DNA of 64,000 nt from CAZHEV01 sp964531335 [NCBI: uncultured bacterium] (GTDB lineage Bacteria > Eisenbacteria > RBG-16-71-46 > CAZHEV01), in contig CAZHEV010000006.1 of NCBI GenBank assembly GCA_964531335.1, positions 124,001-188,000 of the forward strand. The letters run 5' to 3'. The position numbers and the translations under genes were made by a program. Below, in pieces: positions 27,377-36,636 of the stretch (positions are counted from its first letter, which is position 1; every line of letters begins with the position of its first letter). Under the pieces are notes generated by a model. The model saw nothing but the letters and a program-made list of their open reading frames with translations. It was not told the DNA's origin and made no database searches.

Positions 27377-27943
27377 TTACAGATTGCCGCGATCGACTAG
27401 TCGTACCGTGCTCGCCTGCGGTCCCTTCTGGCCCTGCTTCTCCACGTACCGGACGCTGTCCCCCTGCTTCAGGTCTTCGAACTTGGCGTCGACGACGCTG
27501 TTCTCGTGGAAGTAGACCTCGCGACCGTCGATCGTCTCGAGGAACCCGTAGCCCCTGTCCTCGAAGACCTTCCCCACAATGGCGTTGGCCTCCTGCTCCG
27601 GGTGCCTCTTGACCTCGTTGCGCTGGATCTCTCCGAGCTTTCTCAGCTTGCGGTACATCACCTCGAAGACGTCGTTTACGGCCCCGATGACGGTCTCGTC
27701 CGCGGTCACCTCGCCGGGCTCCCTGGAGGCCACGATCTCGTGCTCCGGGGGGACCCTAACTGTTGCTCGCACCCTGTAGGGGTTGCCCGTTACCTGGCTC
27801 TTGTGAGGCCGCTCCACGGCGACCCGGCAGCTTATCACGTTGTCGTGAAGTTTTTCGAGCTTGGCGACCTTCTCCCTTATGTGAGCCTCCATGGCGTCGG
27901 TCTTCTCGACATCTCTATAGGTTATCTCAAGTGGTGTCTCCAC
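27377..27943 (-). CDS. Ribosome hibernation factor-like (HPF/RaiA) protein fused to a cold-shock domain
   Basis: The N half of this 188-residue protein (~1-110) is an HPF/RaiA fold (ITYRDVEKTDAMEAHIREKV and later NDVFEVMYRKLRKLGEIQ). The C half (~120-185) is a cold-shock domain with RNP motifs in GYGFLETIDG and VYFHENSV. HPF-type domains bind the 30S decoding site in dormant cells, and cold-shock domains bind single-stranded RNA. The fusion suggests control of ribosome inactivation with RNA binding. It fits the dormancy genes around it. Confidence 0.85.
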   Translation of the reverse strand: METPLEITYRDVEKTDAMEAHIREKVAKLEKLHDNVISCRVAVERPHKSQVTGNPYRVRATVRVPPEHEIVASREPGEVTADETVIGAVNDVFEVMYRKLRKLGEIQRNEVKRHPEQEANAIVGKVFEDRGYGFLETIDGREVYFHENSVVDAKFEDLKQGDSVRYVEKQGQKGPQASTVRLVDRGNL

Positions 27944-27976
27944 TATCCCTCACCTCCTCCGGGATCGGCGCTAGGC

Positions 27977-28768
27977 CTACCATCCATTCAATATGACGAA
28001 TCTCACGTGCCCTCCCTTTTCGGGCCTCTGAAACGGGTGGGCATAATAGAGTTGAGTCACCAGGCTCCCCAGTATCAGGAACCGTAAGGCGACTCCGGTG
28101 CTGAAGACCGGAATCCTGTCCGACGATCTCGTAGTCAGGTCGAAGGCCGGTTCTTCGTCGCCGGTCCAAGCGATCCCCGCGTCCAAGAACGGAGCGATCT
28201 CCGTCGGCGGGTACGGGAAGTCCACGAGCCCAGGCTCTGCTCGACCTCGAACCTGAACCTCTTGCCCCTGGCCGGAGAGCCGATCCCGTAGAACGAGTAG
28301 TCCCCGACGTAGGCGACGGCCAGGTTGGCCAGGTTCAAGGCGTCCGGAGACGACAGGCTCGTGCCGGACTATCCTGCTCTTCATCCCCTCGGTGAAGCCG
28401 CCGGTGCCCTGGCTTATGATGCCGGGTATGAGGTTCGTCTGCTGGAAATCCGCGTGGTTCGCGTAGAGGACAACCGGCCGGCTCTCCTTCAGTCGAATGC
28501 CGAAAACAGAAGACAGCCTGTCATACCACTTCTCCAGCATGAGCCCCGAGACCCTTGCGGCCTCCTCCTCGGCCGGGTAGTAGTATATGTCGAATCGGCT
28601 GGTTTGAAGTTTCTTGAAGTCGAAGGTCTCGTACTTGACCTTGTCCCTTCCGAAGTACTGCGCGCCCGCGTCACCATGAGACAGGGCGAAAACCGTCGCC
28701 GCGCACAGCAGCGAGCAAAGTAGGCGCGCCCCCGCTCCGTCGAGCGCGGTTCCCCGTCGCGTGGACAT
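27977..28768 (-). pseudogene. Remnant of a large outer-membrane/beta-propeller protein gene
   Basis: ATG 28768, behind AGGGGG, starts a secreted protein (LLCSLLCAATVFALSHGDAGA signal) that runs to EGMKSRIV near 28370. It resembles the N terminus of ~1000-residue peptidase-MA/TolB-like outer-membrane proteins. The usual middle (catalytic His region and propeller) is missing. A different frame then continues with NLANLAVAYVGDYSFYGIG. The original frame resumes at VDFPYPPTEIAPFLDAGIAW and ends in a porin-like C terminus FVILNGW. Two deletion or frameshift joints (about 28368 and 28225) show the gene is broken, unless the assembly is wrong. Confidence 0.7.
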
Positions 28769-28884
28769 CTTGCCCCCTAGCCTGCTGTATGGGAGGAGGG
28801 CGCGGCGGCCCAGGATTGATTCCCTGCGCGGCCTAAGGTGGGGAATTGCGTTAAGCCGCCGCGCCACACTGATATCGAAGCGCC

Positions 28885-29484
28885 TCAGAGCTGAGAGGCG
28901 GCGAACTCCCAGTTGGCCAGGTTGTCGAGCACCGCCTTGACGTAGTCCGGACGCCTGTTCTGGTAGTCGAGATAGTACGCGTGCTCCCAAACGTCTATCG
29001 TGAACAAGGGCTTCTTGTCCTCGAACACCGGCGTGTCCGCGTTCAGGCCCTGTATTATCTCCAGCTTGTCTCCGTTCGCCACGAGCCAGGCCCACCCGCT
29101 TCCGAACTGCGTGGTGGCCGCCTTTGTGAACTCCTCCTTGAAGGCGTCGAAGCTGCCGAAGGAGTCCTTTATCCTCTGGGCCAGCTCGCCGGCCGGCTCG
29201 CCACCGCCGCCCTTCTTCAGGCAGCTCCAGAAGAAGGCGTGGTTCCAGGCCTGAGCGACGTTGTTGAACACCTCGACCTTGTCGGGCGAGCCCGCCGTCC
29301 TCTTGATTATGTCCTCGGGCTTCATCCCCTCCATGTCCGATCCGTCGAGCAGATCGTTGGCCTTCTTCACGTACGTGGCGTGATGCTTGCCGTAGTGAAA
29401 GCCGATCGTCTTGGCCGAGATGTGCGGCTCGAGCGCGTCCTCCTCGAACGGAAGGGGCTCCTGTACTATCGTCTCTTTGGCCAT
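28885..29484 (-). CDS. sodB: Iron/manganese superoxide dismutase
   Basis: This 199-residue cytoplasmic superoxide dismutase removes superoxide. Metal-site and signature segments are HYGKHHATYV, NHAFFWSCLK and the C-terminal DVWEHAYYLDY. NHAFFW and GSGWAWLV with Gln in TTQFGSG are more like iron forms. Start 29484 (MAKETIV) follows AAGGAG; the 46-residue upstream extension is not conserved. It fits defence of oxygen-sensitive sulfur enzymes. Confidence 0.93.
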   Translation of the reverse strand: MAKETIVQEPLPFEEDALEPHISAKTIGFHYGKHHATYVKKANDLLDGSDMEGMKPEDIIKRTAGSPDKVEVFNNVAQAWNHAFFWSCLKKGGGGEPAGELAQRIKDSFGSFDAFKEEFTKAATTQFGSGWAWLVANGDKLEIIQGLNADTPVFEDKKPLFTIDVWEHAYYLDYQNRRPDYVKAVLDNLANWEFAASQL

Positions 29485-29624
29485 ATGCCAATTCTCCTTT
29501 CTCGAGACGAGGGGGTCACCCATTTCACGACAGTCTTGGAGGCATGGTCGCGCCGGAAGAGGTATGCGGCCGGCGCATGTCGCGACACGGTGTGGGTACC
29601 CCCCCGTGCTCTCAAGAATCAATG

Positions 29625-30053
29625 CTATTCGTCGGGCTCGGCGGATGATATCTCGTCCAGCACCTTCCCCGTATCCACTTCCGCTCCGGTGCGGGCCGCG
29701 AGATCGCCCAGGGAGAGAATCCCGGCGATCTTGTCCTCCTCGTTGGTGACTATCATGCGGCGGACCTTCTCTTTCCTCATGAGGTCGGCCGCCTCCTTGA
29801 TGTCCTGGTCCGCTCTGAGCTTCACCACGTCCTTGGTCATCACGTCGCCCAAGGTCGTCGTCCTGAGATCCAGCCCGGGCGCGACCGCGCGCAGAACCAG
29901 ATCCCTGTCCGTGACGAAACCCACTATATTGTCCTCTTCCACGATGGGCATTCCGCCTATGTCCGCGTCGGACATGACCTGCGCGGCCTCCAGCACGGAC
30001 ATCCCGGTATGGGCCAGCTTCACTTCGGAAGTCATGACGTCCTGGACTTTCAC
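29625..30053 (-). CDS. CBS-domain pair protein
   Basis: This 142-residue stand-alone protein of two CBS domains (Bateman module) starts VQDVMTSEVKLAHTG and has VGFVTDRDLVLRAV and GDVMTKDVVKLRADQD. Such proteins bind AMP, ATP or S-adenosyl compounds and regulate partners. GTG 30053 is chosen because GAGGAGG lies 9 bases upstream; a longer frame to 30143 lacks similarity. The 309 bases up to the next gene upstream hold nothing I recognise. Confidence 0.88.
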   Translation of the reverse strand: MKVQDVMTSEVKLAHTGMSVLEAAQVMSDADIGGMPIVEEDNIVGFVTDRDLVLRAVAPGLDLRTTTLGDVMTKDVVKLRADQDIKEAADLMRKEKVRRMIVTNEEDKIAGILSLGDLAARTGAEVDTGKVLDEISSAEPDE

Positions 30054-30362
30054 GTTGATCGCCTCCTCTGTGATCTTGATTCTCTGATACTCATCCCAAT
30101 CGCCCCGCGGCCGCGCGCGGAGACTCATGGCGCGATTAACCAATTCTGAACGGTCCGGGGCTCGTCTGCTATGGGAGTTAGGCAGATTCGAGGGCCGGAT
30201 GGATGCCCATTACGCGTTAGGGGATTTCCTGAGCGGCGGCCGAGAGGGCGCGGGAGCACGCCGGCCGGCGCAGGCGCGCGGTGGGCACACCGGCTTGCGG
30301 GGGCCGTGTCAGGACACCGCCGGGCGATAAGCACTGCTCCAGGCACGGAGGAGCCGCAAACC

Positions 30363-30956
30363 TCACCTCTGATACGTGCCCATAAGACGGCCCTCCGCCA
30401 GAACGTGGCCCTCCATGGCGCTGAGGAGCTCGCTCTTTGTCGCGCCGGGCTCGAGGCCCAGCATCTTGTCGAGCGCGTACAACTTGAAGAAGTAACGGTG
30501 CGGTTTTCCCGCGGGCGGGCACGGGCCTCCGTATCCTATCCTGTCGAAGTCGGTCGTTCCCTGCTTGGCCCCGTTGTCGAGCCTATCGGTCATGGGCACC
30601 GCCTCGGGCAACGCGGTCACTTCCGCGGGCAGATCGTACAGCACCCAGTGCACCCACGTTCCCATGGGGGCGTCGGGGTCGTCGCATATCAAGGCCGTGC
30701 TCTTCGCGCCTTCGGGCATATGGCTCCACGCCAAAGGCGGCGACACGTCCTCGGCATCGCAAGTGTGTTTCCTGGGGATGGCCTCGCCGTCTTCGAAGAC
30801 CGGGCTTGTAAGCTGAATGGTCATGGCCGTGTCCTCCCGGGCCACGCCGGGCTCGCCGGCGGGCGGGTTTTCCTTCTTGTCGTTTGAGCAGCCGGCCACA
30901 ATGCCGGCCGCCGCGACTATTACGGTCGCAAGCCGTACGGAGATCGCCATCTTCAT
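30363..30956 (-). CDS. YbhB/YbcL-family (PEBP-like) lipoprotein
   Basis: This 197-residue protein has a lipoprotein signal peptide (LATVIVAAAGIVAGC). A Raf-kinase-inhibitor/PEBP-like domain follows, with CDAEDVSPPLAWSHMP, DDPDAPMGTWVHWVLYDLP and GPCPPAGKPHRYFFKLYALD. PEBP folds bind phosphorylated ligands or phospholipid head groups. The bacterial family is of unknown function. ATG 30956 follows GGGAGGGAAG. The protein is predicted to face the periplasm. Confidence 0.88.
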   Translation of the reverse strand: MKMAISVRLATVIVAAAGIVAGCSNDKKENPPAGEPGVAREDTAMTIQLTSPVFEDGEAIPRKHTCDAEDVSPPLAWSHMPEGAKSTALICDDPDAPMGTWVHWVLYDLPAEVTALPEAVPMTDRLDNGAKQGTTDFDRIGYGGPCPPAGKPHRYFFKLYALDKMLGLEPGATKSELLSAMEGHVLAEGRLMGTYQR

Positions 30957-31087
30957 GGTGTCTTCCCTCCCTTGTTCGGACACCTACGCGCCCACATCGC
31001 CCCAGGCTCGTCTGTGACACCATATCACAAAAGCCGCCACATTGATACGTGGACCGGACCGGGCCCAGGTGTAGTATCTTATCAACC

Positions 31088-32572
31088 ATGGCATCGAAAG
31101 AACAAAGAAGGCGAGAATCCGGCGGCGAGGAAGGCCTCTCCGGCTCGGTGGGCAAGCGCGAGGAGCTGCGCATTGAATCGATTGTCGCGGGCGGCGATGG
31201 AATGGCCCGCGCCGGCGACGGCCGCGTGGTCTTCGTACCCCGCACGGCCCCGGGCGAGCTTATCGAAGCCGAGTACGCCGAGGAGCACAAGCAATGGCTG
31301 CGGGGGAGCCTCATCCGGACGGTGGAGGCCGGTCCGGACCGCCGTGATCCGCCGTGCCGCTACTACTCGCGCTGCGGAGGCTGCCAGCTACAGCATCTGG
31401 ATTACAAGGCCCAGATATCGGCCAAGACCTCGATCGTCACCGAGTCTATTCGGCGCCTGGGCGGGGTAGATCTCCCGGTCCCCCAGGCCGTACCGTCGGT
31501 GCGCGAGCTCGGCTACAGAAACAGGGTCTCGCTGATAATGAGAGGCGCCACAGGTGGTTTCTCGGCGGGCTATCACGCCTGCGACGACCCGTCCGAGATC
31601 GTGGACGTAGATATGTGCCCGCTCGCAGAGCCCGCCGTCAATGAGGTGTGGTCGTCCCTGAGGGCGCTTTGGGCGAGGCAGCCGCCGCGGCTCCCGCCGG
31701 GGCGGGACCTGCGCCTGACCTTGCGGGCGAGCTCCAGGGAGGAGGTCGGCCTCGCGATACAGGAGGCGCCCCATGCGCTCCGTGCCGCCGGAGGCGCTAC
31801 GGGGGGCCGGCCGGGGCACGAGGGGCGAGGCGCCCACCGGGAGAAAGCGACCGAACCCGGCCCTTTAGGCGCCGGGGGAGCAGTCGAGAGCGGCCGGGCC
31901 GGCGGATGGATATATCGCGGGGACGAAAGCTTCAGTCTAGTCGACTCTGTTCCCGGCCTTGCGGCGGTCTGGCTGCTGGACGCGCGCGGGAACATCACGA
32001 GCTATGAGGGCGCCGAGTCGCTTTATGACAGGTGGGGGCCTTACGAGGTCCCGCTCGCGGGAACCGCATTTCTCCAGGTGAATCGCGAGACCGCCGCGCG
32101 CCTGGAGGAGTACGTGCGCGAGCAGTGCGGAGACCTGGGCGGAGCGCGGGTGATAGACGCATACTGCGGCTACGGGCTGCGGGCGATGGAGATGGCGCGT
32201 GAAGGCGCGAGGGTCAAGTGCATCGACTCGGACGGCCGCGCCATAGCGGCCGGTGCGGCCATAGCCGCCGAGACGGGCGCCGGCGCCCGGTTTTTCGCGG
32301 CCGCCGTCGAGCACACGCTGCGCCGCGAGCTGCCCGCCGACGTGGTCGTCCTCAACCCCCCACGCCGCGGGCTCGCGCTGCCGGTCACCGCCGCCCTGGC
32401 GAGCAAGCCGCCCCGGCGGGCCGTCTATGTAAGCTGCAACCCCGCCACGCTCGCGCGCGACTTGAAGAGGCTCGGCGCCAAGTTCGAGGTCGCGGCGTGC
32501 AAGGCTTTCGATCTGTTCCCTCAAACCGCACACGTGGAGACGGTCGTAACTCTCGATCGCCGAGCGGGTTGA
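31088..32572 (+). CDS. rlmD: 23S rRNA (uracil-5-)-methyltransferase, RlmD/RumA type
   Basis: This 494-residue RNA m5U methyltransferase has an N-terminal TRAM domain (~20-80, IESIVAGGDGMARAGDGRV). An iron-sulfur site is formed by CRYYSRCGGCQLQH and a later Cys in DVDMCPLAEP. The SAM-binding fold has VIDAYCGYGLRAMEM, the VLNPPRRG motif and the catalytic SCNPATLARD. The middle region (~215-290) is low-complexity and Gly/Arg-rich, longer than usual. TrmA-family assignment is firm; the exact uridine is inferred. Confidence 0.85.
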   Translation: MASKEQRRRESGGEEGLSGSVGKREELRIESIVAGGDGMARAGDGRVVFVPRTAPGELIEAEYAEEHKQWLRGSLIRTVEAGPDRRDPPCRYYSRCGGCQLQHLDYKAQISAKTSIVTESIRRLGGVDLPVPQAVPSVRELGYRNRVSLIMRGATGGFSAGYHACDDPSEIVDVDMCPLAEPAVNEVWSSLRALWARQPPRLPPGRDLRLTLRASSREEVGLAIQEAPHALRAAGGATGGRPGHEGRGAHREKATEPGPLGAGGAVESGRAGGWIYRGDESFSLVDSVPGLAAVWLLDARGNITSYEGAESLYDRWGPYEVPLAGTAFLQVNRETAARLEEYVREQCGDLGGARVIDAYCGYGLRAMEMAREGARVKCIDSDGRAIAAGAAIAAETGAGARFFAAAVEHTLRRELPADVVVLNPPRRGLALPVTAALASKPPRRAVYVSCNPATLARDLKRLGAKFEVAACKAFDLFPQTAHVETVVTLDRRAG

Positions 32573-32682
32573 GTCGGCCTCCACTCCGATTATCGATAGT
32601 GGTACACTGATCGGGACTGACCCGGATGCCGAAGACCAGTCCATCCGATCCAAGTAGGCACCTGTCTTTGGGGAGGCGACAA

Positions 32683-33978
32683 TTGACTGAGACCTCGAGA
32701 AGCAAGCTGTCGGGATTGTGGAGATCGGAAGATTGGTGGGCAGTGTGGCTCGGCCTGGCGCTCTTCCTGGTAACCCCGTTTGTATCCGGAATTCCCAAGC
32801 CGGGCAAATGGGTGGGCAAGCCGCTCGAAGCGATCCCTCCGGAGATGGTTCCGCCTCTTCTATTGCTTATGGCGGGAATAGGGGCGCTTGTCTTGATCGC
32901 CCTCGCTTCGATGAAAGAGAGTCCGGCCAGGTTCGTCCCGGCGTTTCCGGTGGTCTTCGCGCTCTCCGTCTTGAGCTACTTCGTGTCCTCGCAGAACACG
33001 CTCGCCACCTACGGCCTTGGATATGCTTTCTGGGCCCTTCTGGTGGGACTTTTCATTAGCAACACCGTCGGCCTTCCGGGCTGGCTGCGCCCCGCGGTGA
33101 GGACGGAGCTCTACATCAAGATAGGCCTGGTCTTGCTCGGGGGAGAGGTGCTGTTCAACAAGATCCTCGCCCTTGGAGGCCCCGGCCTCCTCGTGGCCTG
33201 GGTCGTCACCCCGGTCGTGGTCACCTTCATGTACTTCTTCGGCACGAGAACGCTCAAGATCGTCAACAAGAAGCTCGCGATGATAATCTCTGCCGCCACG
33301 TCGGTCTGCGGAGTGTCCGCCGCCATAGCCACGGCCGGCGCGTGCAAGGCGAAGAAGGAGGATTTGACGCTCGCCGTCGGCATGACGCTCATTTTCACGG
33401 TAATAATGATGGTCTTCATGCCTCTCGGAATCAAAGCCTTGGGCATGGACCCGTTGGTCGGCGGCGCCTGGATGGGAGGCACCATCGACTCCACGGGCGC
33501 GGTTGTGGCGGCCGGCTCCATGCTGGGCAAGGAGGCGATGAACGTGGCCGCGGTGGTCAAGATGATCCAGAACGTCATGATCGGCCTGCTCGCCTTCATA
33601 GTCGCGCTGATGTGGGTTACGCGCGTGGAGCGCGACCCCACCGGGCCGAAGCCGAGCCCCATGGAGATATGGTACCGGTTCCCCAAGTTCGTGGTCGGGT
33701 TCGTCGCCGCGTCGGTCCTGTTCTCCTTTATTTTGACTCCCGCGATCGGCGGCGCGGCGGTGGATGAGCTTCTCAAGGTCTCGAAGGGGCTTAGGGGCTA
33801 CTTCTTCTGCCTGGCGTTCGTCAGCATCGGGTTGGAGTCCAGCTTCAGGGAGCTCGGAAAACAGATGGCGGGCGGCAAGCCTCTCATACTTTATATGGTG
33901 GGCCAGTCCTTCAACCTGGTACTGACGCTGATAATGGCTTACCTGGCGTTCGGCGGAGTCCTGTTCCCGAGGCCGTAA
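32683..33978 (+). CDS. YeiH-family putative sulfate/anion exporter
   Basis: This 431-residue membrane protein of the YeiH/UPF0324 family has about 11-12 hydrophobic segments. Conserved parts are TELYIKIGLVLLGGEVLF, AATSVCGVSAAIATAGAC and GAWMGGTIDSTGAVVAAG. Family members are annotated as putative sulfate exporters and are frequent in sulfur-metabolising anaerobes. TTG 32683 is preferred because GGGGAGG precedes it; ATG 32626 has no ribosome binding site. Its place next to the dsr region suggests a sulfur-anion role, not proven. Confidence 0.82.
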   Translation: MTETSRSKLSGLWRSEDWWAVWLGLALFLVTPFVSGIPKPGKWVGKPLEAIPPEMVPPLLLLMAGIGALVLIALASMKESPARFVPAFPVVFALSVLSYFVSSQNTLATYGLGYAFWALLVGLFISNTVGLPGWLRPAVRTELYIKIGLVLLGGEVLFNKILALGGPGLLVAWVVTPVVVTFMYFFGTRTLKIVNKKLAMIISAATSVCGVSAAIATAGACKAKKEDLTLAVGMTLIFTVIMMVFMPLGIKALGMDPLVGGAWMGGTIDSTGAVVAAGSMLGKEAMNVAAVVKMIQNVMIGLLAFIVALMWVTRVERDPTGPKPSPMEIWYRFPKFVVGFVAASVLFSFILTPAIGGAAVDELLKVSKGLRGYFFCLAFVSIGLESSFRELGKQMAGGKPLILYMVGQSFNLVLTLIMAYLAFGGVLFPRP

Positions 33979-34002
33979 CGTGGAAGGCCCGCGCAGCTCC
34001 TC

Positions 34003-35118
34003 TCAGGACACTAACTTTCTCAAGGCCGTGAGGACGGGAAGGTGCCTCTTGATAAGGGGCTTCGCGTGGCGGTGGTAGATGCCGCACGCGCGGCAAAGGA
34101 CAGTGCCCTTCGGGTAGAAGCAGTAGCAGGCCTGCTTTCTCTCACCGGTGGCCAGCTCGCTCTTCCATCGGGCGTCGGCGCCCAGAAGATCGAAAGCGCG
34201 AAGCCCTTCCTCTATCGCGCTCTTTATCGCTTCGGTCGCGACGACGATCCCGGGGGACAGTCTCCGGAAGCTGTCGTCATAGGAGGTCTTGAGAGCGCTG
34301 AGCTCGTCCTTGTAGGCAACGCCGAAAAGATGCGCGACCGGCGCTCCACCCACATATAGCAAGTGAAGTCGCAGCCATCCCCGGGCCGAGAAAACGCGCG
34401 CCAGGTCCTCGAAGAAACGCCGCAGCTCCTCAGTCGCCGTCATGGCCTCGCCCCTGGTCGCCTTCCAACTGTTGCTCTCTATCGCGAAGACGTCGGCCAT
34501 CCCCTCCTCCACCTCCTCCTCGCGGCTGATGGTGCGCGCCTCGAAGCCCCTCTCCCTTTCGATGCGCTTGCGCTTGCGACGCAGCTCGGAGCGAACATGC
34601 CCCTCCCGTCCGGCGAGATACTCCTCCCAGCTTGCGGGAAGCAGCGCGAAGGGCGACGCGGTCGACGGGCGTACGGTAGTGGCCAGGCCGCATTCCAGGG
34701 CGAGCTCGGGAAGTGTCCTGGCTATATGGGTGTCGGCGGAGACCTGCGCGGTAATGCAAGCACCCCTGTGGGCGGCGAGCAGGTGGGACAGAATGCTCCT
34801 GAGCGTCGTCCGGGGATCGAGGGCCGTGACCAGGTTCGCCCTGCGCACCTGATTGTGGACGGGAAGAGCGAGCGCGGACCTGTGAAGACAGCCTCTGCAT
34901 TCATCCTCTATCAGTGGAAGCACCGCGCTCAGCGAGCCGCCTTCCCGTATGAACAAGAAGGCGAGCCGCCTGTCCGGCCAGAAGTGCCGAAGGGACGAGG
35001 TCAGCCATTCAGGGGTGTCTAGAAGCCTCGCATCGTCGCACGAATCGACGAGCCGGCGCCACTCGCTCAGATATGTCTCGAGCGACCGGATATCGGTCAC
35101 TTCCTCTACTTGCGCCAT
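34003..35118 (-). CDS. GNAT/BioF2-like acetyltransferase
   Basis: This 371-residue protein of the BioF2-like/CelD acetyltransferase family (double GNAT fold) has an N-terminal segment (LETYLSEWRRLVDSC, LLDTPEWLTSSLRHFW). The C-terminal GNAT core has LHLLYVGGAPVAHLFGVAY and YDDSFRRLSPGIVVATEAI. Homologues acylate polysaccharide or peptidoglycan precursors in other bacteria. No surrounding polysaccharide genes define the substrate. It ends close to and convergent with the YeiH gene. Confidence 0.8.
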   Translation of the reverse strand: MAQVEEVTDIRSLETYLSEWRRLVDSCDDARLLDTPEWLTSSLRHFWPDRRLAFLFIREGGSLSAVLPLIEDECRGCLHRSALALPVHNQVRRANLVTALDPRTTLRSILSHLLAAHRGACITAQVSADTHIARTLPELALECGLATTVRPSTASPFALLPASWEEYLAGREGHVRSELRRKRKRIERERGFEARTISREEEVEEGMADVFAIESNSWKATRGEAMTATEELRRFFEDLARVFSARGWLRLHLLYVGGAPVAHLFGVAYKDELSALKTSYDDSFRRLSPGIVVATEAIKSAIEEGLRAFDLLGADARWKSELATGERKQACYCFYPKGTVLCRACGIYHRHAKPLIKRHLPVLTALRKLVS

Positions 35119-35166
35119 CGCGGGTCCTTGAATATACGACAGCCGCCGGCGGCCGCGAACGGCACT

Positions 35167-35322
35167 ATGAATCCGTTGCGGGCCAAGTCCTTGACTTCAT
35201 TAGTATTATTCGGCCTCTACGCAAGTATCTTGACCGGAGCAGGCTCCATGGCGGGAGGCCCTTACCTCACCCGGCGGCCCGCATACCGCCGGACCCGCCT
35301 GGAATGGCTCCCACAGGGCTAA
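35167..35322 (+). CDS. Possible small exported peptide
   Basis: The 51 codons from ATG encode a basic start (NPLRAK), a hydrophobic stretch (SLTSLVLFGLYASILTGAG) and an Arg-rich end. This looks like a signal peptide without a mature protein, so it may be a decayed gene or chance. No ribosome binding site is seen. Confidence 0.2.
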   Translation: MNPLRAKSLTSLVLFGLYASILTGAGSMAGGPYLTRRPAYRRTRLEWLPQG

Positions 35323-35412
35323 CTGCCGCAATGGGCCAGGATGGCTCTCGAGGCTGGAGGATGGCTCTCTCCGCGCCGGCCCATCGCTCGGGGACACCTC
35401 CAAGGATTGCTC

Positions 35413-35441
35413 TTGGCGAGACGGGATGCAAGTGATAAAAT
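35413..35441 (+). promoter_or_regulatory. Candidate sigma-70-type promoter for dsrMK (first copy)
   Basis: TTGGCG and TAAAAT are separated by 17 bases. Transcription would start near 35448, leaving a leader of about 145 bases before dsrM. Each hexamer matches four or five consensus positions. Confidence 0.45.
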
Positions 35442-35592
35442 GAGTTGCTGGAGGGTTGCCCGACCCGATCCACCCACTTGAAACGTGTCAGCGGGGCGAA
35501 GCCAACAGCGCGGCCTCCGGTCACGGGTGAGCCGCGTTTCCCCATCTCCCGCAACGCGTTGCGCCCTGGCTATTCTGTGAGAGGAAGCGTAT

Positions 35593-36564
35593 ATGACCGT
35601 GATCCCCTATCTAGTCGCGTACGTTGCCGTTGCCGTATTCGTCGTGGCGGTGGTCGCCCGCTTCATGATGTGGTCGAAGCTGCCGCTTCACCTGCGATGG
35701 GAGCTTTATCCCGTAGCCCATGAGGGCAAACGGGCCAGTTACGGCGGCTCGTACATCGAGGAGGTGGATTGGTGGAAGAAGCGCAGGGAGGTCTCCCTGT
35801 GGGGCGAGCTGAAGGTCATGGTGCCCGAGATCGTGTTTCTGGTCGCGCTGTGGGAGCACAACCGAAAGATGTGGTTCCGCTCTTTCCCCTTCCATTTCGG
35901 CATATACCTGGTAGCCGGCGCCACCTTTGTGATGATCCTGAACGGGGTGCTCGCCGCGGTCTCGCCCGGCGCCGTGGAGGGCGCCTTTGGAGAGTTCCTG
36001 CGGCGCCTGGCACTCAGCTTCGGCGTGGCGGGCCTGGCGCTGGGAATGATAGGCGCCCTGGGGCTTCTACATCGCCGCCTGACCCAAGAGGACTTGAGGG
36101 ACTTCACGGTTCCCGCCGACATATTCAACCTGCTCTTCTTCGTCGTGACCTTCGGGGTCGCGCTGGGGCACATAGCCGCGGTGGACAGGGACATGTCCCG
36201 CTCCGGCGCCTTCGTACGGAATCTGGTCGTTTTTGACATGGTCTCAATAGATGGCGGTGAGTTCTGGCTGACGGGGATATCCGCGGTTTTGCTGGGCGCT
36301 CTTCTGGCCTACATTCCGCTGACCCACATGTCGCATTTCGTGGGCAAGTACTTCGCCTACCACACCATACGGTGGGACGACGAGCCCAATATCCGCGGCG
36401 GCCGGTTCGAGGGAAGGATACAGGAGCTTCTGAACCAACCCGTGAGCTGGTCCGCCCCGCATATAGACGGGCGGGGCAAGAAGACCTGGGCTCAGCTCGC
36501 CACGGAAGAGGCCCAGAGGCCCGAAGATAAGAAGAAAGACGAAAAGAAGACGGAGAGCAAGTAG
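35593..36564 (+). CDS. dsrM: DsrM-like membrane cytochrome b subunit (stand-alone DsrMK)
   Basis: This 323-residue membrane subunit of the NarI/DsrM family, with about six hydrophobic helices, is expected to bind two b haems and exchange electrons with menaquinone. The DsrM-type segments are LWEHNRKMWFRSFPFHFGIY and THMSHFVGKYFAYHTIRW, which carry candidate His ligands. The C-terminal ~50 residues are polar and Lys-rich. It is followed by dsrK but not by dsrJOP, so this is a separate two-subunit complex in addition to the full DsrMKJOP at 55496. Confidence 0.9.
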   Translation: MTVIPYLVAYVAVAVFVVAVVARFMMWSKLPLHLRWELYPVAHEGKRASYGGSYIEEVDWWKKRREVSLWGELKVMVPEIVFLVALWEHNRKMWFRSFPFHFGIYLVAGATFVMILNGVLAAVSPGAVEGAFGEFLRRLALSFGVAGLALGMIGALGLLHRRLTQEDLRDFTVPADIFNLLFFVVTFGVALGHIAAVDRDMSRSGAFVRNLVVFDMVSIDGGEFWLTGISAVLLGALLAYIPLTHMSHFVGKYFAYHTIRWDDEPNIRGGRFEGRIQELLNQPVSWSAPHIDGRGKKTWAQLATEEAQRPEDKKKDEKKTESK

Positions 36565-36636
36565 CTCCGCGAATGTCCCGGGCCGCCGGCTTTGACCGCA
36601 GCGGTTCGAGAGTATCGGCTCGAGGAGACGATCGAT

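Larger units (their letters stand above)
35119..35592. other. Intergenic region upstream of the first dsrMK
   Basis: 474 bases between a leftward acetyltransferase gene and dsrM. It holds a weak 51-codon open frame (35167-35322) and a promoter-like pair at 35413-35441. Nothing else was recognised. Confidence 0.55.

Noticed and set aside
28885-29491. Upstream half of a 504-codon minus-strand frame over the sodB gene
   Set aside because: Out of frame with the clear superoxide dismutase on the same strand; only its downstream part (28768-27977) is meaningful.
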